This document shows, one piece after another, positions 1-7,345 of a stretch of DNA of 63,305 bases (the first letter of the stretch is position 1; the number at the start of each line of letters is the position of its first letter). Under the pieces are notes generated by a model. That model did no database searches. It was not told the DNA's origin and saw only the letters and a program-made list of their open reading frames with translations. This stretch comes from JANNBN01 sp031385545 (GTDB lineage: Bacteria > Actinomycetota > Acidimicrobiia > Acidimicrobiales > JANYDT01). The stretch is from contig JANNBN010000095.1 in assembly GCA_031385545.1 (NCBI GenBank), forward strand, positions 1-63,305, in the 5' to 3' direction. The position numbers and the translations under genes are program-made.

Positions 1-58
1 GACAGCGTGGCGGGTGGGGCCCCTTCAGCAGGAGTGTCGTGATTGCTCACCCCGATAC

Positions 59-667
59 CTAGCCGACATGCTTCTGGCTCTGGTGCTTCCGACTGAACCG
101 GGTGGCTGCGAGAACCACACCAGCGCCGATCAGCGAGAAGCTGAGCAGGAAAACAAGCATCATCACGGACCATCCCAGTTCCGACAATTCGTCGTTCTTG
201 TTGGCCGGCAGATTGATTGCGACGATCACCGCAGCGAGCAAGGCTCCTCCGGCAATCAGGAACTTCTTCCACGACCGTGACGCCTCGAGCGCCAGCGCAG
301 GTTTGGCCGCTTTGCGCGACAGCACGGCAAGGGCGACTGCCGCAGCGCAGACGATCAACATCAGAAGGGCGTACATGCTGGTGCCGAGGACCAGCGCAAG
401 CACGAGGCTCCCGATGGCGAAGGCCAGGCAAATCGTTGAAATGGTGGTCGCTGCGCGTTGTTTCATGTGCCGTTTCATATGTACCTCCAGGTGTTGGGTA
501 GGGACGGTGGAACCAAGATCGCGAAGCGTACGCAACCAGCATCGAACCGGCCCGAACTCTCGCAGTTGCAGGGCGAACACGATGGCCAAGTCCTGGGCGT
601 ACTCGTCGGTGAAGCGACGCGGATAGCACGACACCAGGCGGCGATACACCCGGATGTGCGCGTTCAC
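59..667 (-). CDS. Membrane protein co-transcribed with PadR regulator
   Basis: This is a 202-residue protein with a basic soluble N-terminal part of about 75 residues (it contains the motif YPRRFTDEYAQD, also seen at the start of many actinobacterial permease-like proteins) followed by four probable membrane segments near residues 76-95, 97-115, 135-152 and 166-188. The GTG start overlaps the stop of the PadR gene (GTGA), so the two are translationally coupled. PadR regulators are commonly paired with small membrane proteins whose expression they control; that pairing is the only functional hint. No enzyme motif is visible. Confidence 0.7.
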   Translation of the reverse strand: MNAHIRVYRRLVSCYPRRFTDEYAQDLAIVFALQLREFGPVRCWLRTLRDLGSTVPTQHLEVHMKRHMKQRAATTISTICLAFAIGSLVLALVLGTSMYALLMLIVCAAAVALAVLSRKAAKPALALEASRSWKKFLIAGGALLAAVIVAINLPANKNDELSELGWSVMMLVFLLSFSLIGAGVVLAATRFSRKHQSQKHVG

Positions 668-1077
668 GTCACGGTCCCGATGCCGGTCCCGATGCCGGCG
701 CCGACGCCGATACCGATGCTGTGGAACCGCGAGACCAGCGCACGCAGACGATTCAGTTCGCTCACCGCGATGCGACTGCCCTCGGTGGTCAGCTGGTAGT
801 ACCGCCGACGTTCGGTGGTGGACAACTGCCCGACGGACTCGCTGGCCTGCTCGCCGGCGATTTCCTTGGCCACGCGCTGACCGGTTGTCTCGGTGATCAG
901 CCCGCTGGCCAGCAGGCGGTTCAGCGTGCCGTAGAGCGTGCCAGGGCCCATCCGCACCGCCGCGTTGCTCTGCTCCTGCACCAGTTGCATGAGGGCATAG
1001 CCATGGTTCTCTCCGCCCAAGAGCGCCAGCAGGAGATACAACGATGCTGCTGGCATCGGCCGTTCTCTTTTCGTCAT
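664..1077 (-). CDS. PadR family transcriptional regulator
   Basis: The protein has 137 residues. It starts MTKRERPMPAASLYLLLALL and carries the PadR winged-helix pattern: GGENHGYALMQLVQEQ, then MGPGTLYGTLNRLLASGLI, then RRRYYQLTTEGSRIA for the wing. The start at 1077 is chosen because the family begins a few residues before the LYLLLALL helix; upstream in-frame codons look non-coding. The C-terminus ends in an unusual low-complexity run GIGVGAGIGTGIG, encoded by imperfect six-base repeats (about 666-720). It probably represses its own operon; a palindrome sits just upstream at 1093-1107. Confidence 0.88.
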   Translation of the reverse strand: MTKRERPMPAASLYLLLALLGGENHGYALMQLVQEQSNAAVRMGPGTLYGTLNRLLASGLITETTGQRVAKEIAGEQASESVGQLSTTERRRYYQLTTEGSRIAVSELNRLRALVSRFHSIGIGVGAGIGTGIGTVT

Positions 1078-1092
1078 AGTCGAAGACTGATG

Positions 1093-1107
1093 TATCGAAC
1101 TTCGATA
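1093..1107. promoter_or_regulatory. Palindromic operator candidate for PadR
   Basis: The sequence tatcgaacttcgata is a perfect 7-1-7 dyad lying 16 bases upstream of the padR start, just after a TTGACT box on the - strand (about 1108-1113). The position fits autoregulation by the adjacent PadR protein, but binding is inferred. Confidence 0.5.
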
Positions 1108-1253
1108 GTCAAGGGGCAAACGCACTCGATGGTCCACACCGGCGTTCGAAGGCGTATGGTCTCCGACGAGGGCACACCACGAGCATGTTCCGGCTCAGGG
1201 ACCCAACACGACGGAACATGACCAGGGTCTCTACCCCGTACCTGCCACACACC

Positions 1254-1278
1254 TCGTCCGCTCATCCCGAGCGGACGA
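1254..1278 (+). promoter_or_regulatory. Perfect 10-bp hairpin in the leader of the S8 protease gene
   Basis: The arms tcgtccgctc and gagcggacga pair over 10 bases around a 5-base loop (atccc). The structure ends 18 bases before the protease start codon, directly before its GAGGAG ribosome binding site (about 1286-1291). It could be a DNA operator or an RNA element controlling translation or mRNA stability. Confidence 0.5.
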
Positions 1279-1296
1279 CGAAACGAGGAGACCGCA

Positions 1297-2592
1297 ATGA
1301 GATTCAGAGCATCAGCGCTCGGGCTGGCAGCCATCGCCGCCGGAGCACTCGTCACGATCAGCCCAGCTCAAGCAACGCCGACCAACCAAGCAGCCGCGGT
1401 CGCATTGTGCCAGAGCACCTTCGGCTTCGGCCCCGGCCCAGAACCACTTTCCGGATGTCAGTGGGACATGCGCATGATCGGTGCCGGACCAGCAGCCTGG
1501 GGCAACGCGACCGGCCGCGGCGTCACGGTCGGTGTCATCGACAGCGGAGTCGATGTGAACCATCCCGACATCAGCCCCAACCTCAACCTCGCGCTGTCGT
1601 GCTCGTTCATCACGACGGGCACACCAACCGCTGACCCATCGGAGGTTGCAAACGGTGATTGCAGCAACAAAGCCGCTGTCCTCGACCGGGGTGGGCACGG
1701 CACGCATGTTGCGTCGACCATCGCTGCACCGCGAAACGGCTTCGGCATCGCAGGCGTCGCTCCAGAGGCAACCATCATCGCGTTGAAGGCGTGCACCGAA
1801 GTGGGCTACTGCTTCGCCGACGCCGTTGCGGGCGCACTGCGCTACGCAGGTGACCAGCGCCTGGATGTGGTCAACCTCAGCCTATTCGCAGACCCCTACC
1901 TCTTCTACTGCAAGAACGCTGCAGAACAGCGAGCCATCCTCAAGACCCTCGAGTCTGCTTCGCGGTACGCACAGCAGCGTGGCGTCGTGATCGTCGCCGC
2001 CGCCGGCAACGAGGCTATTGACCTTGGTCATCCAACGACCGACGAGATCTCGCCGGACTGGCCGCCCGGAGCTGCCATCACGCGCGACGTAGGCAACAAC
2101 TGCCGTGTTGCGCCAGCAGAGTTGCCGGGTGTGATCACCGTTTCGGCGCTCGGCGTCAACCAGCTCGCCGGGTACTCCACCGTTGGCAACATCGTTGACG
2201 TGGCCGCCCCCGGAGGCGACGCATTCCAGGTTGCGGTTCGTCCCCTCGGGCGAATCCTCGCAGCATGGTCGTCAACCGACGATGGGAGCTTCGACTTCTG
2301 GGCCAACGTGTCAGGCGAACCACGCGCGCTTACCATCAACGGTGCTCGGTACGCGTGGATCAGCGGAACCTCGATGGCATCGCCTCACGCCGCCGGGGTC
2401 GCAGCACTGATCCGCCAACGGCATCCGAATTGGAGCCCGGCCGCAGTGGCAGCCGCACTCCGGCGAACCGCAACACCAAAGGCATGCCCTGCCTCCTGGC
2501 CGGCCAACGCCGTTCAATGCAGCGGCGGCGCCGCCAGCAACTCGTTCTACGGTTCGGGCGTGGCCAACGCGTTGGCCGCATCCGGCCTGTAA
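1297..2592 (+). CDS. Secreted subtilisin-like serine protease (S8 family)
   Basis: This is a 431-residue exported protease. Residues 1-26 form a signal peptide ending in PAQA. The catalytic triad is visible: Asp82 in VIDSGVD, His134 in GGHGTHV and Ser359 in SGTSMASPH; the oxyanion Asn is N238 in AAAGN. Several Cys residues (38, 54, 102, 122, 166, 172, 205, 269, 397, 408) suggest disulfide bonds outside the cell. A GAGGAG ribosome binding site lies seven bases upstream. There is almost no propeptide between the signal peptide and the catalytic domain, so autoprocessing may be minimal. The gene stands alone between padR and the lar operon, so its substrate is unknown. Confidence 0.93.
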   Translation: MRFRASALGLAAIAAGALVTISPAQATPTNQAAAVALCQSTFGFGPGPEPLSGCQWDMRMIGAGPAAWGNATGRGVTVGVIDSGVDVNHPDISPNLNLALSCSFITTGTPTADPSEVANGDCSNKAAVLDRGGHGTHVASTIAAPRNGFGIAGVAPEATIIALKACTEVGYCFADAVAGALRYAGDQRLDVVNLSLFADPYLFYCKNAAEQRAILKTLESASRYAQQRGVVIVAAAGNEAIDLGHPTTDEISPDWPPGAAITRDVGNNCRVAPAELPGVITVSALGVNQLAGYSTVGNIVDVAAPGGDAFQVAVRPLGRILAAWSSTDDGSFDFWANVSGEPRALTINGARYAWISGTSMASPHAAGVAALIRQRHPNWSPAAVAAALRRTATPKACPASWPANAVQCSGGAASNSFYGSGVANALAASGL

Positions 2593-2599
2593 GTGCCCG

Positions 2600-2646
2600 C
2601 AACGTGTGGATTCCCGTATCCTCCGGCCACCGGAGTCCACACGTTG
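2600..2646. terminator. Bidirectional terminator-like hairpin between convergent genes
   Basis: The outer arms caacgtgtgga (2600-2610) and tccacacgttg (2636-2646) are perfectly complementary over 11 bases. Inside them, ctccgg (2621-2626) and ccggag (2630-2635) form a second 6-bp stem, leaving a ten-base bulge on the left. It lies between the convergent S8 protease and larE genes, which fits a shared terminator. There is no clear T-run. Confidence 0.6.
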
Positions 2647-2662
2647 GCGTCAGCTAAAATCT

Positions 2663-3550
2663 TCAGCGGCGAGTCGGTAGGAACTGCACGGTGAGTCGCC
2701 CCGAGGTAAATGGTTCCAGATCGATCGACACGTGGCGATACCCGGCACCGGTGACTGCTGCAGCAACACGAACCCGCTCGACCGGGTCCAGCACACGCGC
2801 CAAGTCGTCCTCCGACAACTCCAGCTTCGCCAGCTCGCCGTGGTGACGAACCCGCAGCACGCCGTACCCCAGGGTCTTTACCGCCAATTCGGCCCGGTCG
2901 ATCTGGGCAAGCGTTACCTGATCGACCGCCGTGCCGTGCGGAACCCTGGACGCAAGGCACGGACTGGCAGGCTTTTGGGCCGACGGCACGCAGAGATGCT
3001 CGGCGATGGCACGCACCATTTGCTTGCCCACACCTGCAGCCAGCAACGGGTGGTGCACGCCGTGCTCCTGCGCTGCAACCAGCCCGGGGCGCCAGTCACC
3101 CTCGTCATCTGCATTCGCTCCGGAGAGCATCACGGCGAACCCTCGCCGCTGGGCCAGAACCTGTAAGCGGTCATACAACTCACTCTTGCAGTGATAGCAG
3201 CGGTCGGGGCCGTTGTCCCGGTAACCGGCCCTGGCCATCTCGTCGGTGGACACCGTCTCGTGCGCGATGCCGAGCGCCGCGGCGACGCGGCGCGCACCGT
3301 CCAGTTCGCCGGTTGCCAGCGCAGGCGACACGGCGGTGACGGCGAGCGCGCGATCCCCGAGCGCCCGTACCGCAAGCGCAGCGACCACCGACGAGTCGAC
3401 CCCACCCGAGAACGCCACCACGGCCGACCCCAGGGCGGCGATGGAACGCTGCAACTCATCAATCGTTGATTGCACTTCACCGGTCGTGATGGTGGGCATG
3501 GCAGTGGGTGCGGGCAGCACGGTGGGCAACGACACCGGGTCGCTACTCAT
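2663..3550 (-). CDS. larE: LarE, sulfur transferase for nickel-pincer nucleotide cofactor
   Basis: LarE adenylates the pyridinium dicarboxylate mononucleotide made by LarB and inserts sulfur, giving the dithiodicarboxylic form to which LarC adds nickel. The 295-residue protein has the ATP-pyrophosphatase motif SGGVDSS (48-54), the RCYHCK motif (C118, C121) and the PCLASR motif whose Cys (C198) matches the conserved sulfur-donor position of the family. Whether sulfur comes from this Cys sacrificially or via an iron-sulfur cluster cannot be told here. Its start overlaps the larC stop by ATGA, so the order is larB-larC-larE in one operon. No larA racemase is in the window. Confidence 0.93.
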   Translation of the reverse strand: MSSDPVSLPTVLPAPTAMPTITTGEVQSTIDELQRSIAALGSAVVAFSGGVDSSVVAALAVRALGDRALAVTAVSPALATGELDGARRVAAALGIAHETVSTDEMARAGYRDNGPDRCYHCKSELYDRLQVLAQRRGFAVMLSGANADDEGDWRPGLVAAQEHGVHHPLLAAGVGKQMVRAIAEHLCVPSAQKPASPCLASRVPHGTAVDQVTLAQIDRAELAVKTLGYGVLRVRHHGELAKLELSEDDLARVLDPVERVRVAAAVTGAGYRHVSIDLEPFTSGRLTVQFLPTRR

Positions 3551-4866
3551 GGTTGGCCTCCGGCAGGAAGGCCAGCGAGCTGGCCGACACCCACAGCAAC
3601 ACGACCGGCCTCGAGTGCGCGGGCAAACACCTCTTTGACCGGCAGCCCGAGGGCCGCAGCGGCACGAGCACAGTCGTCGTGCTCGGGGGCAATGTGGACC
3701 ACCGTGTCCGCCTGCATCGCCACCTTCACCGACACCTGGTGCCCCTGCACCGACACGAGCACGAACCGGCGCTCCAACTCGACGCGCTCATAGGTACACA
3801 TGCGAACGCCGAGGGCGGACGTCTCGCTGAGCAACGCTTGTGCGACTGCCCCAGCCGACTCCGCGCGAGCGAGCGCATGCAGCACGAACCCTGGCCGACC
3901 CTTCTTCATGAGCACCTGCGACGTCCACACGTCAAGCGCGCCTGCTGCCATCGCAGCTTGCGAGGCGTCGGGGATCAGCTCGGGCGAACAATCGTCGAGG
4001 TTTGTCTCGAGCAGCACCACTTGCGGAGCAGAGTCGCGCTCGCGCTCGGCGGGACCGGCACTGGCACTGGCACTGGCACTGGAACCGGCACCGGGACCGG
4101 GACCGGCACCGGATTGAAACAGTGACCCGGACACGGTGGGGCTGCCGATCAGCGACCGGACGATGTTGGGCCGCTCGGCAAGGTCTCGGCCACCTGCGCC
4201 GTAACCGATGGCATCGATGGACATCGCCGGCAGGCCACCGAACCGAGTAGTCAAGCTTGCGATCAGCGCGGCGCCCGTTGGCGTGACCAACTCCTTGGCG
4301 ATGTCGACACCCTGCACGGGAATCCCACGCAGCAGCTCGAGCGTTGCCGGCGCAGGCAACGGGAGAACCCCGTGGGCGCTGATGATCTGACCGCGTCCAA
4401 GCGGCAGCGGGGAGCACTCGACGACGACGATGCCGAGCAGTTCGAGCGCGACGCACACCCCGACCACATCGGCGATGGAGTCCTGCGAGCCGACCTCGTG
4501 AAAATGGACCTCGTCAGGGTGGACCCCGTGGATGCGACCTTCGGCTTCGGCGAGCAATCGAAAAGCGGCCAGCGCACGGGCACGGACACGGGGCACCACG
4601 TCGAACGAATCATGTGCAAGGAGCGCACGGATATCGGCATAAGAACGGCCGTGCTCATGCTCATGTTGCCGATCCCACACCACGTTGACCGTGGTGCAGC
4701 GCAGTGCCTGGCGCTCGACGCGAGCAGTCGTGACTCGGAGACCGGCCACACCCAGCCCACCAAGCACATCGTTGATGGCCTCGACCGACGCGCCGCCGTC
4801 GATCAAGGAGGCCAGCAGCATGTCGCCCGAGGCACCGCCGATGCAGTCCAGATACAGCAGCGTCAT
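3547..4866 (-). CDS. larC: LarC, CTP-dependent nickel insertion protein
   Basis: LarC inserts nickel into the pincer nucleotide and completes the cofactor of lactate racemase-type enzymes. The 439-residue protein starts MTLLYLDCIGGASGDM, the family hallmark; the start overlaps the larB stop by ATGA. A His-rich patch HEHEHG (68-73) and FHEVGSQDSIADVVG are visible. The N-terminal LarC1-like part (to about 250) and C-terminal LarC2-like part (from about 281, PQVVLLETNLDDCSPE) are in one frame, unlike Lactiplantibacillus plantarum larC, where a programmed frameshift joins them. Here the joint is a low-complexity Gly/Ser/Ala/Pro linker (252-280) encoded by hexanucleotide repeats. Confidence 0.93.
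   Translation of the reverse strand: MTLLYLDCIGGASGDMLLASLIDGGASVEAINDVLGGLGVAGLRVTTARVERQALRCTTVNVVWDRQHEHEHGRSYADIRALLAHDSFDVVPRVRARALAAFRLLAEAEGRIHGVHPDEVHFHEVGSQDSIADVVGVCVALELLGIVVVECSPLPLGRGQIISAHGVLPLPAPATLELLRGIPVQGVDIAKELVTPTGAALIASLTTRFGGLPAMSIDAIGYGAGGRDLAERPNIVRSLIGSPTVSGSLFQSGAGPGPGAGSSASASASAGPAERERDSAPQVVLLETNLDDCSPELIPDASQAAMAAGALDVWTSQVLMKKGRPGFVLHALARAESAGAVAQALLSETSALGVRMCTYERVELERRFVLVSVQGHQVSVKVAMQADTVVHIAPEHDDCARAAAALGLPVKEVFARALEAGRVAVGVGQLAGLPAGGQP
4051..4112. repeat. Hexanucleotide tandem repeat in the larC linker
   Basis: About ten imperfect copies of a six-base unit (ggcact or ggcacc/gggacc) encode the Ser-Ala and Gly-Pro alternating linker of LarC. Because the unit is two codons, copy-number change would alter linker length without breaking the frame. 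Confidence 0.85.
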
Positions 4867-5555
4867 GACGGGCGGCCAGCCATGCGGGCGATTCGCGCGG
4901 CAATGGTGCCGGCGCTGAACCCATCGTCGATGTTCACCACCGCAACGGCGGCAGCGCATGAGTTGAGCATGGCGAGCAGCGCACTGACGCCACCGAACGC
5001 AGCACCGTAACCAGTTGACGTCGGAACCGCGATCACCGGAGCGGGGGTGATACCCCCCACGACCGATGCCAAGGCAGCGTCCATGCCGGCCACAACGACC
5101 ACACATGACGCCGTTTCCAGGTCGGGAAAGACGGGCGTAAGCCGGTGCAACCCAGCTACACCGCAATCCTCGTGAACCACGACCGTGGTTCCCACCAGCT
5201 CAGCCCGGATGCGGGCCTGGTGCACAACTCCGGTGTCCGACGTCCCCGCCGACACGATGACGATTCGGCCCAACGGAGCGGGCACCGCTGAGGCAATCCA
5301 TGCGCATCGGGCACGTTCGTGCCATTGCACGTCGGTTGACACACTGCGCATCGCTTCGAGATGAACCGCATCGCAGCGCGTCGCCAGCACGGATGTGGCT
5401 CCTGACTGGAGCAGCGCACGGGCGATCTGAGCCACCTCGTCGGCGGTCTTGCCCGCAGCGAGGATGGCCTCCGGGGCACCTTGGCGTCGATCACGGTCAA
5501 TATCGACACGCGCAAAGCCCAAGGGCACAAATCCGTCATTCTCGAGACCAGTCAC
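4863..5555 (-). CDS. larB: LarB, nicotinate adenine dinucleotide carboxylase/hydrolase
   Basis: LarB carboxylates the pyridinium ring of nicotinic acid adenine dinucleotide and cleaves the product, the first step of nickel-pincer cofactor synthesis. The 230-residue protein resembles PurE in its C-terminal half: SAGTSD, GMDAALASVVGG and PTSTGYGAAFGG are visible. The first conserved block FARVDIDRDRRQGAPEAILAAGKT begins at about residue 14, so the usual N-terminal helical segment of about 25 residues is missing. An in-frame stop (TAG at 5568-5570) precludes a longer form. The GTG start overlaps the stop of a tiny upstream reading frame. Confidence 0.88.
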   Translation of the reverse strand: MTGLENDGFVPLGFARVDIDRDRRQGAPEAILAAGKTADEVAQIARALLQSGATSVLATRCDAVHLEAMRSVSTDVQWHERARCAWIASAVPAPLGRIVIVSAGTSDTGVVHQARIRAELVGTTVVVHEDCGVAGLHRLTPVFPDLETASCVVVVAGMDAALASVVGGITPAPVIAVPTSTGYGAAFGGVSALLAMLNSCAAAVAVVNIDDGFSAGTIAARIARMAGRPS

Positions 5556-5608
5556 AGGAACCCCAAGCTACTGCCGGCGCCGACCAGGCCCTGGCGGATC
5601 ATCGTCAC
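5552..5608 (-). CDS. Possible 18-codon leader ORF coupled to larB
   Basis: A GTG codon at 5606-5608 lies five bases after a perfect AGGAGG ribosome binding site (5614-5619, - strand). The frame runs 18 codons (starting VTMIRQGL) and stops with TGA overlapping the GTG start of larB as GTGA. LarB itself has no good ribosome binding site, so this frame may deliver ribosomes to larB by translational coupling. Whether the peptide has a function is unknown. Confidence 0.45.
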   Translation of the reverse strand: MTMIRQGLVGAGSSLGFL

Positions 5609-5721
5609 GCCATCCTCCTGCATCTGCGATTTGAGCCGAAGTTCAGCTTTGGGGCCACCGTGTCAGCAGAAATTGCCATCACACCACGCAGGGCGACGGC
5701 GATGGTGCCGATCAATGATGC

Positions 5722-7293
5722 ATGGCAAACGAGCGGATTCCACATCTCCGCGTAGAGCAGGTGTTTGCGCGGATGCGAGAGCAATTCCCGGTCGCCCGCG
5801 TCTTCGCAGTCGGCCCGGACGGATGGTTCGTCGAACCGACCGGTGACTTCGGGTGCGAAGGCCCAGCAGCGGCAGGCGGCGAGACCGCGCTCGACCTCGT
5901 CACCGCCGACTCACGCGCAGCTGTGCTGGCGGCTTGGGCGCGCTGCCGGAGCACCGGAGCTGCAGATGCCGTGGTCAAACTGACCCACGACCCCGATGCC
6001 GACGTAACCCTCCTGTTCGTCGATCTACGCCCGTCGGTCGGCACGTTCGCGGTGATGGTCATCCCACAGGTCTTCGCCTCGGAGATCGACATCGACTCGG
6101 GATACGCGCTGGCCCCCAAGCTGTGCCAGATCCGCCGGGACGAAATGTCTCACTTCGTGTCGTTCGACGACGTTGCGACGGCAATGTTCGGCTGGGTCGG
6201 CAGCGAGTTGATCGGGCGGAAGTCGATCGACTTCATCCATCCCGACGACCACGAGCGCGCTATCGACAACTGGTTGGAGATGCTCGGTCGCCCAGGGCAC
6301 GCAGCCCGATGGCGCGGCCGATTCCTGCGCAAGGACGGCCATTGGATGTGGGTCGAGATCACCAACCACAATCGCATTGCAGATGCGGGCGAGGTCGTCA
6401 CAGAATTCCTCGACATCCGCGACGAGATGGCGATCCACGAAGAGCTCCGCGAACGGGAACGATTGTTCCGACAGCTCACCCAAGCATTGCCTGTTGGCGT
6501 GATCCAAGTTGAACCGGACGGTCATTTCGTGTTCGCCAACAACCGGCTCGCGGAGATCCTGGGTACAACACCTGGAAACCTCGAGGATCTGGCTCGCTAC
6601 GTTGCCGTCGACGACCAAGAGGCGTTCGCAGAGCGAGTCGCAGCCGTAGTCGAAACCGGCGAAGCAGCCGAGATCGAACTGCATATGCAGACCGAGACGG
6701 CCAAACAGGTCGTATGTCAACTTACGATCGGACGAATCGCCACCAACACCGGCGACGGCCTGCTGCTGTGCCTCAGTGACACCACCGAGAAATCACGACT
6801 GCGCGACGAACTGGAGGTGCGGGCAACGTTGGACGCGCTCACCCAGTGCCACAACAGGGCCTCGACGCTGCGCCACCTCGGCCAGCTGCTGCGTTCCCCG
6901 CAAGGGACCGGGGCAGGCGTGGTGTTCATCGACCTCGACGGATTCAAGCCCGTGAACGACGAGTTCGGCCACGCAGCAGGCGATGCCCTGCTGCAGATGG
7001 TCGCAGACCGATTGCGCAGTTGCTCCCGCTCGAACGATGTCGTGGGGCGTCTCGGCGGTGATGAGTTCGTGGTGCTGTTCAAGGGTTGTCCGGACCAGGC
7101 GACCCTTGAAGTTTTGACCGGCCGCGTGTTCCACGCGGTGAACGCTCCGATCAGGCTGAACGACGTGCCGTTCGAATTGCGCGCAAGCCTGGGAACGGCG
7201 CTCGGCGCAGTGGGCGATGAGCCAGACACGGTGCTGGCGATGGCAGACCTTGCGATGTACCAGCAGAAGCGTCAGCGTGCCGAAGCACGCTGA
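5722..7293 (+). CDS. PAS-domain diguanylate cyclase (GGDEF)
   Basis: This 523-residue soluble protein probably makes cyclic di-GMP. An N-terminal divergent sensor region (1-130) is followed by a PAS/PAC module around 135-240 (SIDFIHPDDHERA, then GRFLRKDGHWMWVEITNHN), a second PAS-like region around 245-355, and a GGDEF domain from about 365 to the end. The active-site motif RLGGDEF is intact (GGDEF at 445-449), and an inhibitory RxxD site (436-439) is correctly placed five residues upstream. There is no EAL domain and no membrane segment. It is divergent from the lar operon and next to a polysaccharide synthase cluster, a usual target of c-di-GMP control, though no link is shown. Confidence 0.92.
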   Translation: MANERIPHLRVEQVFARMREQFPVARVFAVGPDGWFVEPTGDFGCEGPAAAGGETALDLVTADSRAAVLAAWARCRSTGAADAVVKLTHDPDADVTLLFVDLRPSVGTFAVMVIPQVFASEIDIDSGYALAPKLCQIRRDEMSHFVSFDDVATAMFGWVGSELIGRKSIDFIHPDDHERAIDNWLEMLGRPGHAARWRGRFLRKDGHWMWVEITNHNRIADAGEVVTEFLDIRDEMAIHEELRERERLFRQLTQALPVGVIQVEPDGHFVFANNRLAEILGTTPGNLEDLARYVAVDDQEAFAERVAAVVETGEAAEIELHMQTETAKQVVCQLTIGRIATNTGDGLLLCLSDTTEKSRLRDELEVRATLDALTQCHNRASTLRHLGQLLRSPQGTGAGVVFIDLDGFKPVNDEFGHAAGDALLQMVADRLRSCSRSNDVVGRLGGDEFVVLFKGCPDQATLEVLTGRVFHAVNAPIRLNDVPFELRASLGTALGAVGDEPDTVLAMADLAMYQQKRQRAEAR

Positions 7294-7294
7294 C
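7271..7294. terminator. Hairpin overlapping the stop codon of the diguanylate cyclase gene
   Basis: The arms gtcagcgtg and cacgctgac form a perfect 9-bp stem with a 6-base loop and include the TGA stop. A second small hairpin (cctca/tgagg, 7308-7320) follows. Both lie between the convergent diguanylate cyclase and glycosyltransferase genes, and no strong T-run is present. Confidence 0.55.
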
Positions 7295-7345
7295 AGTGCA
7301 AGCGCCTCCTCATGCTGAGGCTGGTGCGACTGAAGCTGGTGGCGA

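Noticed and set aside
1297..2592. The S8 protease as maturation protease of the lasso-like peptide
   Set aside because: It is secreted, 13 kb away and separated by unrelated operons; there is no evidence for a link.
3547..4866. A frameshift between LarC1 and LarC2 as in lactobacilli
   Set aside because: Both parts are in a single frame here with no internal stop, so no frameshifting is needed.
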